Shown piece by piece: positions 8,342-16,190 of a stretch of 64,000 nt of DNA. The notes beneath the pieces are model-generated. The model worked only from the letters and a program-made list of their open reading frames with translations. It did no database searches and was not told the origin of the DNA. The first letter of the stretch is position 1. Each line of letters starts with the position of its first letter. This DNA is from Vibrio albus (GTDB lineage: Bacteria; Pseudomonadota; Gammaproteobacteria; Enterobacterales; Vibrionaceae), in assembly GCF_003144035.1 (NCBI RefSeq), contig NZ_QFWT01000009.1, positions 62,001 to 126,000 of the forward strand. The letters are read 5' to 3'. The position numbers were made by a program, and so were the translations under genes.

Positions 8342-10234
8342 TTAAGCATTTAGAATTCGAAGTACATCATCCGGGTTGGATGTCGTCTTCAAACAGTTAA
8401 TCGCTTCTTCGTCGTCCAGTGAATTTGTAATAGCAGTGATAACCTGAATGTGATCGTCACCCTGAGCCGCAATGCCAATAACCATCTTGGCTACATCGTC
8501 TTCATCTTCACCCCACTGAACACCTTCAGGGAACTGACAGAAAACGATGCCGGTTTCTTTCACATGATGTTTGGTTTCAATCGTTCCGTGAGGAACGGCG
8601 ATAGATTCGCCCAGATAAGTTGAAACCAGTTGTTCACGTGCCAGCATGCCTTCTACATACTCAGCCGCAACGTGGCCCAGTTTGACCAACTGTTCACCGG
8701 CAAAGCGGATAACGTCTTCTTTTGACTTAGGTTCCAGACCCAAGAAGATATTATCGCTGGTCAGTTTCAGTGTACCGTCATTGCTGGAGCTGCTTGTTTC
8801 TGCTGGTGCTTCGGCTTTCTCGGCACCACCGTCTTGTGCCGCAACCAGTTCAGCAACTAGGTTGTCGTACAGAGAGCTGTCCAGGAAATTGTTCAGAGAA
8901 ATGTGCTCTGCATTTGGTGCATGTTTACGAGCGCGGTCAGTCAAATCTTTGTGGGTGACTACGATGTCTACATCACCAGGCAGGTTGTTAATTGCCACGT
9001 TAGTCACGTCAATGTTCAGATTCGCCGCTTCTACTTTCTTACGTAGAAGGCTGGCACCCATTGCACTCGAGCCCATACCGGCATCACAGGCAACAATGAT
9101 TTTACGAACGTCAGCCATGTTAATGCTTGCAGATGCTGCTGCACCTTTAGAGCTGGCTTTCATTCCCTGCATCTGGCTGGTTGCTTTTTCCAGAGAATCT
9201 TCTTCATCATCCGTTTGTTTCTTAGTTTTCATCAGTAGTGATGCGACAAAGAATGACACTGCAGCTGCACAGATTACTGAAAGAATAACGCCAATGAATG
9301 ATTCTTTCGGTGTCATTAGCAGTACAGCGAAAATAGAACCAGGTGATGCTGGCGATACCAGACCTGAATGGAACATAACGTTCACAAATACGCCTGTCAT
9401 GCCACCAGCGATGACCGCCAGAATAAGACGAGGGTTCATCAGCACATATGGGAAGTAGATTTCGTGAATACCACCCAGGAAGTGAATGATAGAAGCACCA
9501 GCCGCAGATTGTTTAGCACTGCCTTTACCAAACATCATGTAAGCCAGAAGCAGGCCAAGACCCGGACCTGGGTTCGCTTCAATCAGGAAGAAGATGGATT
9601 TACCCAGTTCTTCAGACTGCTGGATACCCAGTGGTGAGAAGATACCGTGGTTGATGGCGTTGTTCAGGAACAGGATCTTCGCAGGCTCAACAAAAATTGA
9701 AGTCAGAGGAAGTACGCCTGTGTCGACCAGAACGTTTACACCTGAGGCCAGGGTAGTAGACAGAACTTTTACTGCAGGACCGATAATCATATAGGCAGCA
9801 ATAGCGCAGATCATACCAATGATGCCGGCAGAGAAGTTATTGACCAGCATTTCGAAGCCGCTTTTCACTTTACCATGAATGGCAGCATCAAACTTCTTAA
9901 TGGCAAGACCACCCAGAGGACCGGCAATCATAGCACCCATAAACATTGGAATATCGGTACCGACAATAACGCCCATTGTTGTAATTGCGCCGACAACGGC
10001 ACCGCGGTCGCCACCTACCATTTTACCACCGGTGTAACCGATGAGCAGAGGCAGTAAATATTTGATCATTGGGCCAACCATGGAGGCCAGTGTTTCATTT
10101 GGCATCCAGCCGGTTGGAATAAATAGTGCGGTAATAAAGCCCCAGGCGATAAATGCGCCGATGTTAGGCATTACCATGTTAGAAAGGAAACGGCCAAAAT
10201 TTTGTACCTTTACCTTCGCTTCTGGTGATAACAT
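8342..10234 (-). CDS. mtlA: PTS mannitol transporter EIICBA
   Basis: Imports D-mannitol and phosphorylates it to mannitol 1-phosphate at the inner membrane. 630 residues, the usual length. The IIC domain (about 1-345) carries GGIHEIYFPYVLMNPRLILA; the IIB domain has ACDAGMGSSAMGAS with the phospho-cysteine; a linker rich in Ala, Glu and Ser leads to a C-terminal IIA domain with phospho-histidine His549 in AVPHGT. First gene of an mtlA-mtlD unit. Upstream lie a conserved leader hairpin and three good CRP sites, so catabolite control by cAMP-CRP is likely; post-transcriptional control by an MtlS-type antisense RNA is plausible from vibrio precedent. Confidence 0.97.
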   Translation of the reverse strand: MLSPEAKVKVQNFGRFLSNMVMPNIGAFIAWGFITALFIPTGWMPNETLASMVGPMIKYLLPLLIGYTGGKMVGGDRGAVVGAITTMGVIVGTDIPMFMGAMIAGPLGGLAIKKFDAAIHGKVKSGFEMLVNNFSAGIIGMICAIAAYMIIGPAVKVLSTTLASGVNVLVDTGVLPLTSIFVEPAKILFLNNAINHGIFSPLGIQQSEELGKSIFFLIEANPGPGLGLLLAYMMFGKGSAKQSAAGASIIHFLGGIHEIYFPYVLMNPRLILAVIAGGMTGVFVNVMFHSGLVSPASPGSIFAVLLMTPKESFIGVILSVICAAAVSFFVASLLMKTKKQTDDEEDSLEKATSQMQGMKASSKGAAASASINMADVRKIIVACDAGMGSSAMGASLLRKKVEAANLNIDVTNVAINNLPGDVDIVVTHKDLTDRARKHAPNAEHISLNNFLDSSLYDNLVAELVAAQDGGAEKAEAPAETSSSSNDGTLKLTSDNIFLGLEPKSKEDVIRFAGEQLVKLGHVAAEYVEGMLAREQLVSTYLGESIAVPHGTIETKHHVKETGIVFCQFPEGVQWGEDEDDVAKMVIGIAAQGDDHIQVITAITNSLDDEEAINCLKTTSNPDDVLRILNA

Positions 10235-10272
10235 ATACGTACCCCGTTCGATGTTCTACTGTGTTCGTGTGT

Positions 10273-10293
10273 ACGGTTTCTGGTAAAAACCGT
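10273..10293. promoter_or_regulatory. conserved mtlA leader hairpin / mtlS-like antisense region
   Basis: Perfect 7-bp stem ACGGTTT / AAACCGT with loop CTGGTAA, 39 nt upstream of the mtlA start codon. It covaries with the copy at 6541-6559. In V. cholerae the overlapping antisense sRNA MtlS represses mtlA through this leader. A plus-strand transcript starting near here is inferred, not shown. Confidence 0.6.
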
Positions 10294-10402
10294 TGTTGTT
10301 TGCTTAAGACACATTCAACTTAACACAGCATCTCATGTATGGCTTCTGAACGGGTTTTTCGTGATCTAATTCAAAAAAAATATTGGGGCAGAATATTTTT
10401 AT

Positions 10403-10418
10403 AGTGATCAACATCACA
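10403..10418. promoter_or_regulatory. CRP site
   Basis: AGTGATCAACATCACA matches TGTGA-N6-TCACA in 9 of 10 positions, 169 bp upstream of mtlA. Confidence 0.7.
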
Positions 10419-10519
10419 AATAGACTCTGTAATTAAACTACAAATTCCAATTTTTATAAAAGTCAATAATAATAAAAGAACTTACATCACGTTTTTATTA
10501 TTTTAATTGAACAGGTGTT

Positions 10520-10535
10520 AGTGATTTGAATCACA
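10520..10535. promoter_or_regulatory. CRP site
   Basis: AGTGATTTGAATCACA, 9 of 10 consensus positions. Confidence 0.7.
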
Positions 10536-10570
10536 AATTAAATCATAAAAATAAAATTTATGACTTGCAA

Positions 10571-10586
10571 TGTGATATTGATCACA
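10571..10586. promoter_or_regulatory. CRP site (perfect half-sites)
   Basis: TGTGATATTGATCACA: both half-sites are exact and the spacing is six bases. It is the best CRP match in the window, though more than 330 bp from mtlA. Confidence 0.75.
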
Positions 10587-10776
10587 ATGATAGATTTATT
10601 TCATTCTATAAAATAAATAATAAATATTCCTCGCTTCCTTCATGTAATTTTTTAACGTGTCCAGGGCATGTTGGCGTTTTATATTTCACCCTACTGAGAG
10701 CTATTTTTTCTGATAGCAGGCAGAAATTGCAGTAACTAGTGGGTCTAATGACAAAAGAAACAACAGGAATATAATA

Positions 10777-10814
10777 GAAAGAAAATAGGATGAAGGTGTA
10801 CCACTTCATCCTAT
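10777..10814 (-). terminator. Rho-independent terminator of the UspA gene
   Basis: On the minus strand an 11-bp perfect stem ATAGGATGAAG / CTTCATCCTAT (10785-10814), loop of 8, is followed by TTTCTTTC. It lies about 20 bp beyond the stop codon at 10834. Confidence 0.85.
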
Positions 10815-10833
10815 GGTATGGATACAGCAGGAT

Positions 10834-11253
10834 CTAGATATGGATCAGCAACAGATCAACGGGAGCCATATTGACCAGTTTATGAGCTGATGACCACCAG
10901 CGATTCCAGAAACCATGATGATGTCCACTGACCAATAAGTCAGCATTAAGCTCTTTCACGGCCTCTACAACTTGCTCTTCAACATTCCCCATCACAACTA
11001 ACCTGTCTGTCACTGGATAGTCAATCAGGGAAGTAATTTCTTCAAGCTGTCCCATCAATTTATCGTGATCTCTCTCGATATTCCGGACTTCTTCCGGGTC
11101 ATAATCCAGAAGTTCCGCATCCTGATGAACGATATCCACACTGATAAATGACAGCTTAGCGTCCAGGTTTTTAGCCATAGAAACGGCCCGGCTTATCACC
11201 AGATCACTAGGCTGAGATAAATCAATAGCAACCAGTACATGCTTATAACTCAT
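10834..11253 (-). CDS. uspA: universal stress protein, UspA type
   Basis: Small cytoplasmic stress protein of 139 residues. The N-terminus KHVLVAIDLSQPSDLVISRA and the C-terminal segment SGHHHGFWNRWWSSAHKLVN correspond to E. coli UspA, including the altered glycine loop of the non-ATP-binding UspA class, in which the G-x2-G-x9-G(S/T) motif is lost. Its own terminator follows, so it is monocistronic. The symbol is assigned by family only; a UspA paralogue is possible. Confidence 0.85.
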   Translation of the reverse strand: MSYKHVLVAIDLSQPSDLVISRAVSMAKNLDAKLSFISVDIVHQDAELLDYDPEEVRNIERDHDKLMGQLEEITSLIDYPVTDRLVVMGNVEEQVVEAVKELNADLLVSGHHHGFWNRWWSSAHKLVNMAPVDLLLIHI

Positions 11254-11483
11254 AATACCCTCCCTGTTGTTTCAGCTTAAAATAATTAACCGGTAAAGCT
11301 TGATGAAACTCGCTTACGCCTTCCCTTCTTTTAGTATAGATCCCGGCTATTTTGTTCCTTATCTTATTATTGATAAATTCATCAGAATTGGGTTGGAATA
11401 AATCTACCCAATATCAACAGGTAGCACCTTCTATAGCCTATAGTTATTAGAGCGTTAAAAATAATCTATAGCGGGAAGGGGTC

Positions 11484-12371
11484 ATGTTACGTGCTATCAC
11501 TCTACTGTTTTTAGTACTTATACCACTCAGTATTCAGGCAAAGGAATGCATTGGCCTGGTTGCTGCGGGCGACGTTCAGAGTCCTTTCTGGAGTAATGTG
11601 GTGAAAGGCGCAATGTCTGCCAGTAATGAACTGCATGTAAACCTGCATTTTCGCGGTGTATCCGATGCCAGTCGTCAAAAGTTAGTCCTCGATTATATTG
11701 TTAAGACGCATCAATGTCCGGCGATAGTGATCGCACCAGCCAAAGACTCCCTCAAAGAAACCGTCAGTGAACTCATCCAATCCGGAATTGGTGTGACGTA
11801 TATAGACAGAGATATTGGTGGTGACAGAACGGCCATTATAAAGTCCGACAATTTTTACGCCGGCAAACTTGCCGCCCAGTTACTCAAGCAACAGCTCAGT
11901 GGCAGAAAAAATATTGCTTTGCTCAGAACCCAAAAAGGGATAGCGTCAACGGATGCCAGAGAAGCTGGATTTAAACAAGAGGCTCAGCGGTTAGGAATGA
12001 CTATTGTCCTGGACCGGTATCTGGGGCTGTCTATAAGTGAGGGCAGAACGCAGGCTATCGATATTTTCTCCACCAACCCTGATATTGACGGCATTTTTAC
12101 GCCAACCGGAACCACGACAGAAGTCGTGCTAAGAGTGTTAGAAAACCGAACATTACCGACAACACCTGTCCATATTGGTTTCGACGGCTCTGACTATCTG
12201 GATAAAAAAATAAGGCAAAATCAGCTGTACGGCTATATCAAACAGGATCCATTTAATATTGGGTACTATGGTGTATACTCCGCTTACAACCAGCTTCACG
12301 GCAAGCCCTATGAAAAAACAATGAGTGTCCCGGTCTTCTTTATCTCTAAAGTCAGCTTAGGGAAGCAGTAA
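11484..12371 (+). CDS. periplasmic sugar-binding (RbsB/LacI-fold) protein, orphan
   Basis: A 295-residue exported protein: the signal peptide is MLRAITLLFLVLIPLSIQAK and the cleavage site follows AKE or QA. The mature part is a type-1 periplasmic binding fold (Peripla_BP_4): GLVAAGDVQSPFWSNVVKGA, an IDRD motif in strand 4, and the typical GFDGSDY near the C-terminus. No ABC permease or ATPase gene is adjacent. It could feed a distant transporter or act as the ligand-sensing partner of a chemoreceptor or two-component kinase, as do several orphan proteins of this fold. The start is supported by GGGAAGGGG upstream. The ligand is unknown. Confidence 0.8.
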   Translation: MLRAITLLFLVLIPLSIQAKECIGLVAAGDVQSPFWSNVVKGAMSASNELHVNLHFRGVSDASRQKLVLDYIVKTHQCPAIVIAPAKDSLKETVSELIQSGIGVTYIDRDIGGDRTAIIKSDNFYAGKLAAQLLKQQLSGRKNIALLRTQKGIASTDAREAGFKQEAQRLGMTIVLDRYLGLSISEGRTQAIDIFSTNPDIDGIFTPTGTTTEVVLRVLENRTLPTTPVHIGFDGSDYLDKKIRQNQLYGYIKQDPFNIGYYGVYSAYNQLHGKPYEKTMSVPVFFISKVSLGKQ

Positions 12372-12385
12372 TACCGCTTCCCTAA
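12357..12385. terminator. hairpin over the stop codon, between convergent genes
   Basis: Perfect 10-bp stem TTAGGGAAGC / GCTTCCCTAA with a 9-base loop containing the stop codon of the binding protein. There is no U-tract, so efficiency is uncertain. Confidence 0.5.
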
Positions 12386-12435
12386 AACGATGAACAGGCA
12401 AAACTTCACACAAAGGCTCTACCGGTTATCGCACA

Positions 12436-14133
12436 CTATTTTTCACGATTATATGGCCACGCCATCACTCCACCTTCCATGACTTTCGCATTCTTCCAGC
12501 CATGTGCCTGAAGAATCAGTGACGCTTCATAACCGCGCAACGAGATTTTACAATAGCAAATAATCTCTGTTTCTTTATCCTCAGGTAGATCTTCCAGACG
12601 TTTTCTCAGCATACCCAGCGGAATCAGTGTTTCGCCGATTCCAAGACGCATCTGTTCAAATTCATCAGGGCCACGAACATCCAGAATGAATGGTTTTTCA
12701 TGATTTTCCAGTTTCTCATGTACTGCACATGGAGAAATCCCCTGCAGACGCCCTTTCAGCTTATTCTGCATCAGATGAGCTGTCGCCACGAAGTGGTCTA
12801 TCGCCAGAGAAAACGGTGGCGCATAAGGCATATCCAAATTGATAAGATCGTCAACCGTGAAACCACCTTTCAGAGCCATTGCCGCAGTAGCAATCTGTTT
12901 ACTCACATCACCAGGTCCCACGCACTGAACGCCTAATACCTTACCGGTTTTCTTATCGGCCAGCATCTTACTGATCAGAAGGTTCGCGCCCATGAATCCC
13001 GGTTTGTCCGGACTGGCGTTCACGACCGTTTCATAAGTGTCATAGCCAAGCTGTTTTGCAGCCGCTTCTGAGAGGCCCGTTGAACCCGCTGAAAAATCGA
13101 ATACCTTACAGATACCAGTTTGCAGTACTCCGGAGAAGGTTGCGGTATTGCCTGCAATCACGTTCTCACCTGCTACACGCCCTTGCAGGTTCGCCAGGTC
13201 ACCCATAGGAGCATGTACTTTCTTATTTGTGATTACGTTGCGTGATTCAACACAATCACCGGCAGCGTAAATATCTGGATCAGAGGTCTGCATATACTCG
13301 TTTACTGCAATGCCTCCGGTTTCTCCGATAGTCAGTCCGGCTGCTTTCGCCAGATCGACATTAGGTCTTACACCAATAGCAACCACTGCCAGTTCACATT
13401 CCAGCTCCGTACCGTTCGCCAGCTTAACACCGGTTAACTTACCACCCTCTCCCAGGAAAGCCGCTACGCCATTATTCGTAATAACATTAGAGCCTTTCGC
13501 ACGCACATGATTCTCTACAATCTCAGCCATTTCCCAGTCAAGGAAAGTCAGTAGCTGTGGTGCCAGCTCAACAACCGTAATATCAATACCAGCCAGTTCC
13601 AGTGCTTCACAGGTTTCAATACCGATCAAACCACCGCCAATTACAACCGCTTTCCTGATGTTTTTTTCATCTCGGATCTTACGCAGAAAATCCGCATCTT
13701 TCATAGACTGAAGGGTTGTAATCCCATCCAGATCAGTTCCCGGAATTGGCGGAATAATCGGCCTTGCACCGGTACACACAACCAGTTTGTCGTAGTTGAT
13801 CGTATCGACATCACCAGATTGCAGATGCTTACAGGTCACAGTGTGTTCTTTCGGATCAATAGCAACCACTTCGGTTTCTGTTCGGGCATCGATACCTTTC
13901 GCATTCAGAAAGAATTTAGGGTTACGGACAACACCAGTCGGTGTGCTGATCAGCTCATTGCGGTCATCAAACACCCCGCCGACATAATACGGGTAACCAC
14001 ATGATGCCATCGACAGATCTTTATCTTTTTGCAGAAGAATAATTTCCGCGTGCTCATCCAGTCTTCTGGCTTTTGCCGCTGTTTTAGGGCCAGCTGCAGA
14101 ACCACCGATAACCACTATTCTCTTCTTTTTCAT
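12436..14133 (-). CDS. CoA-disulfide / persulfide reductase with C-terminal rhodanese domain
   Basis: FAD- and NAD(P)H-dependent reductase of 565 residues that would reduce CoA disulfide, CoA persulfide or polysulfide; cytoplasmic. The FAD motif is VVIGGSAAGPKTAAKAR at the N-terminus. A single redox cysteine sits in SMASCGYPYYVGG at about residue 43, as in CoA-disulfide reductases. The NAD motif is VVIGGGLIGIE, and the second FAD motif is IYAAGDCVE. After about residue 455 a rhodanese domain follows, with the active-site loop ICYCKISLRG, the architecture of Shewanella Npsr. I use the ATG at 14133 because GGGTAGAGAT precedes it; an upstream in-frame ATG at 14145 lacks a ribosome site. Two palindromes upstream suggest control by a sulfur- or redox-sensing repressor. 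The neighbouring ORP-like cluster is also linked to sulfur and metal chemistry. Confidence 0.9.
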   Translation of the reverse strand: MKKKRIVVIGGSAAGPKTAAKARRLDEHAEIILLQKDKDLSMASCGYPYYVGGVFDDRNELISTPTGVVRNPKFFLNAKGIDARTETEVVAIDPKEHTVTCKHLQSGDVDTINYDKLVVCTGARPIIPPIPGTDLDGITTLQSMKDADFLRKIRDEKNIRKAVVIGGGLIGIETCEALELAGIDITVVELAPQLLTFLDWEMAEIVENHVRAKGSNVITNNGVAAFLGEGGKLTGVKLANGTELECELAVVAIGVRPNVDLAKAAGLTIGETGGIAVNEYMQTSDPDIYAAGDCVESRNVITNKKVHAPMGDLANLQGRVAGENVIAGNTATFSGVLQTGICKVFDFSAGSTGLSEAAAKQLGYDTYETVVNASPDKPGFMGANLLISKMLADKKTGKVLGVQCVGPGDVSKQIATAAMALKGGFTVDDLINLDMPYAPPFSLAIDHFVATAHLMQNKLKGRLQGISPCAVHEKLENHEKPFILDVRGPDEFEQMRLGIGETLIPLGMLRKRLEDLPEDKETEIICYCKISLRGYEASLILQAHGWKNAKVMEGGVMAWPYNREK

Positions 14134-14225
14134 ATCTCTACCCATATTTAACTAAATTTTGTTTTTCAATACCTTAAGATGAATAACTGCCATTAGTCAC
14201 AATACAATCTCTCCATCTTAATTTA

Positions 14226-14239
14226 TTAGCATATGCCAA
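14226..14239. promoter_or_regulatory. palindromic operator candidate A (CoA-disulfide reductase promoter)
   Basis: TTAGCATATGCCAA, an imperfect dyad on core GCATATGC. The centre is 24 bp from that of site B. ArsR-family repressors that sense sulfide or metals use similar AT-rich dyads; the repressor is not encoded nearby. Confidence 0.5.
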
Positions 14240-14248
14240 AAACAGAAA

Positions 14249-14264
14249 ATTAGCATATGCTAAT
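14249..14264. promoter_or_regulatory. palindromic operator candidate B
   Basis: ATTAGCATATGCTAAT, a perfect 16-bp palindrome about 116 bp upstream of the reductase start, repeating the core of site A. Confidence 0.6.
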
Positions 14265-14359
14265 AATTAATGTCAATGACCTTTATATCAGAAAGCGACA
14301 ATCCACAGAAAGCCATAGGTAACTAATGGCACACTGTATGTGTTATAAGATTACATTTT

Positions 14360-14773
14360 TTATTTAGGCTGAATAAACTTTGAAGTCGCACGGGCCAGAG
14401 CTTTTTGATTGTGCGTAATAGAACCTTCCAGCTGATAAATACCTCGTCGCTGCCCCGTCAATTCTGCAGACACGACAAGCTCTGCTCCCACAGGTATTGG
14501 AGCCATAAAACGTACCACCAGTTCTGCTGTTAGGGCCTGAATTCCATGTATAAACAGACAATGGGTCATTGCCGCATCCAGCAATGTACTTGTCATGCCG
14601 CCATGCAGCAGGCCATCGTAGCCCTGATGGCGCTCAGTTACCTCAAACGTTGTCGATACTCTTTTTTCTACATCACTTTCAAATGCCAGTTGTAGCGAGT
14701 CAGGATTATTCTCAGGCTGACCACACACCATACAGCTGGTGTGCGATTGCCTCGCTGCGTGATAATCATTCAT
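14360..14773 (-). CDS. hotdog-fold thioesterase (PaaI family)
   Basis: A 137-residue PaaI/YbgC-like acyl-CoA thioesterase. The hotdog core shows HQGYDGLLHGGMTSTLLDAAM (residues about 49-69), where the HGG loop and the following acidic residue are the usual catalytic region, and ELVVRFMAPIPVGAELVV in the second half. A CxxC pair near the N-terminus (CMVCG) is preserved from related proteins and could bind metal. The start at 14773 is set by GGGGGAG eight bases upstream; the extension to 14800 would overlap the preceding gene. It is the last gene of the ORP-like minus-strand run, with its start 21 bp beyond the stop codon of the metallo-hydrolase gene. Substrate unknown. Confidence 0.8.
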   Translation of the reverse strand: MNDYHAARQSHTSCMVCGQPENNPDSLQLAFESDVEKRVSTTFEVTERHQGYDGLLHGGMTSTLLDAAMTHCLFIHGIQALTAELVVRFMAPIPVGAELVVSAELTGQRRGIYQLEGSITHNQKALARATSKFIQPK

Positions 14774-14793
14774 TTTTATTCTCCCCCTTTCGT

Positions 14794-15648
14794 TCAGCAC
14801 ACTTTCTTAATCAAACCACTACCACCATCTATGATTTTCTCTGCCAAATACGCCTTCAGAAAATCAATAGCCACTTCTCCGGTACAGTGACAAGGAATAA
14901 TAAATTCCGGCTGCCAGTCGGTCAGAGCATCGCAGGTAACCTGCAACCTTTGTTCAGAAGCCCGGTTAAGGTGCAGACCTCCGATGATACCGGCGATTTT
15001 TTGCTCTCTGGTGACAGATTGAATATGCTGAACTGTATTGATCAGACCGGAGTGGCAGCAACCGGTTAAAATAACCAGCCCCTGCTCAGTCTCGAACCAC
15101 ATGGAGATATCATCGTGAATAAGATCAGGGGTAATCTTTGCCTCGTCCAGAAAGAATGGTCCGCCGGTGTCTTCCTGTTGGTGTTTTCTGGGTATGGCTC
15201 CGGAAAAGCCGACGCCCGGAAACAGGTGTTCAGCTTCCGATAGTAAACGAACCTGCTCATCCGGCAGTGACTGAATCGCCAGTCGGTGTTTTTCCGGCAT
15301 GGCAATTTGCCTTGGTGCCTTATCCGGATAAATACTGTAGCGCTGCGCCAGCAGAGCCTGCGGATGACACACCACGCTTACCGTAGGATTGATAGCCAGA
15401 AATTCACTGATGCTTCCGGTGTGATCGTAGTGACCATGACTGAGCACCAGCATGTCCACTTTCGCCAGATCACACCCGAGTGCTTCAGCGTTTTTAAACA
15501 GAATGCCACTATTGTCTGTATTCTGCCCGGTATCGAACAGAATAATCTTATCGTCACATTCCACCCACAAAGCAAAACCGTGCTCCGTTAAAAGCCCGGC
15601 GTTACTGGTGTTATCAATTAAAATACGAAATTTAAGATCTTTAACCAC
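14794..15648 (-). CDS. metallo-beta-lactamase-fold hydrolase
   Basis: A 284-residue cytoplasmic MBL-fold enzyme. The metal-binding motif is SHGHYDHTG near residue 70; a later TGCCHSGLINTV supplies another metal histidine and GGLHL another, the pattern of the subgroup annotated as 7,8-dihydropterin-6-methyl-aminobenzene phosphate synthase-like (COG1237). Such proteins occur beside MinD/NifX genes in anaerobes. It follows the NifX-like gene at 15828 after a 179-bp gap holding a palindromic element. Actual substrate unknown; the functional name of the subgroup should not be transferred. Confidence 0.8.
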   Translation of the reverse strand: MVKDLKFRILIDNTSNAGLLTEHGFALWVECDDKIILFDTGQNTDNSGILFKNAEALGCDLAKVDMLVLSHGHYDHTGSISEFLAINPTVSVVCHPQALLAQRYSIYPDKAPRQIAMPEKHRLAIQSLPDEQVRLLSEAEHLFPGVGFSGAIPRKHQQEDTGGPFFLDEAKITPDLIHDDISMWFETEQGLVILTGCCHSGLINTVQHIQSVTREQKIAGIIGGLHLNRASEQRLQVTCDALTDWQPEFIIPCHCTGEVAIDFLKAYLAEKIIDGGSGLIKKVC

Positions 15649-15712
15649 GATTTATATCCAGAAATATATGTCCGAACAAACTGTCCTGATAATACTGCAT
15701 CAATAACAACGC

Positions 15713-15808
15713 CAGACGAATATCGATAAACAGACCTTCCTCGCCAAGGATGGCGAGGCAGAGCTACATGGACGTATTTATGCGTGTCTGTGTTCGATGT
15801 TCGTCTGG
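15713..15808. repeat. 96-bp palindromic extragenic element
   Basis: Terminal inverted repeats of about 23 bases with a few mismatches (CCAGACGAATATCGA at 15713 and its near-complement ending at 15808) enclose an inner perfect hairpin CCTCGCCA / TGGCGAGG (15739-15758). The whole could fold into one long stem with branches. It looks like a MITE- or ERIC-type dispersed element; no second copy is visible in this window. Confidence 0.6.
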
Positions 15809-15827
15809 TGATACAGATCAACTCACT

Positions 15828-16166
15828 CTAATGATCGCAGGCATTCGCACCAGAGACTAACGTTCCGCCCATATAAGACTGAACCAGAGCTTCCGGTGTT
15901 TCTGACGGTGCCCCTACCACAACCTTAATGGACTGCGCTTCGAAAAGCTGTTTCGCTTTCTGACCCATTCCCCCGGTGATCACAAGATCAACGCTCTTCT
16001 CACCCAACCAGGCCGGCAGCAGTCCAGGTTCATGCGGCGGCGCATCAATATCCGTTCTTGCCGTGATTTGTTTGTTGTCCAGATCCACGTCTAACAGCGC
16101 AAAGCTCTTGCAGTGACCAAAATGTAAGTTTAGTAGCCCATTAGCTACTGGAATGGCTATTTTCAT
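15828..16166 (-). CDS. NifX/NafY-fold protein, ORP-like (copy 3)
   Basis: A 112-residue protein of the dinitrogenase iron-molybdenum cofactor family (NifX/NifB C-terminal domain). Seen: the opening KIAIPVANGLLNLHFGHCKSF with the HFGHC motif, DLVITGGMGQKAKQLF in the middle, and the C-terminal GGTLVSGANACDH rich in metal-binding residues. Members bind Mo- or Fe-S-type clusters; the Desulfovibrio orange protein is a member that holds a Mo-Cu-S cluster. It lies 24 bp downstream of the two MinD-type ATPase genes, the arrangement expected for a client of those ATPases. Cluster type here is unknown. Confidence 0.85.
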   Translation of the reverse strand: MKIAIPVANGLLNLHFGHCKSFALLDVDLDNKQITARTDIDAPPHEPGLLPAWLGEKSVDLVITGGMGQKAKQLFEAQSIKVVVGAPSETPEALVQSYMGGTLVSGANACDH

Positions 16167-16190
16167 TCTATTTCCCTTTAGTTTTACTAC

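Larger units (their letters stand above)
10235..10833. other. 599-bp gene-free mtlA control region
   Basis: AT-rich region upstream of mtlA. It contains the conserved leader block and hairpin (10273-10293), three CRP sites, and at the far end the terminator of the UspA gene. The possible short plus-strand frame at 10526-10735 has no ribosome site or family resemblance and is not called. Confidence 0.6.

Noticed and set aside
10526..10735. Short plus-strand frame in the mtlA control region
   Set aside because: AT-rich, overlaps CRP sites, no ribosome site and no recognisable product.
14794..15648. Calling the MBL protein a methanopterin-type synthase
   Set aside because: The database name of this subgroup comes from one distant member; nothing here supports that pathway.
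15618..15821. Small minus-strand frame between the MBL gene and NifX copy 3
   Set aside because: It consists of the palindromic element; protein-like features are absent.
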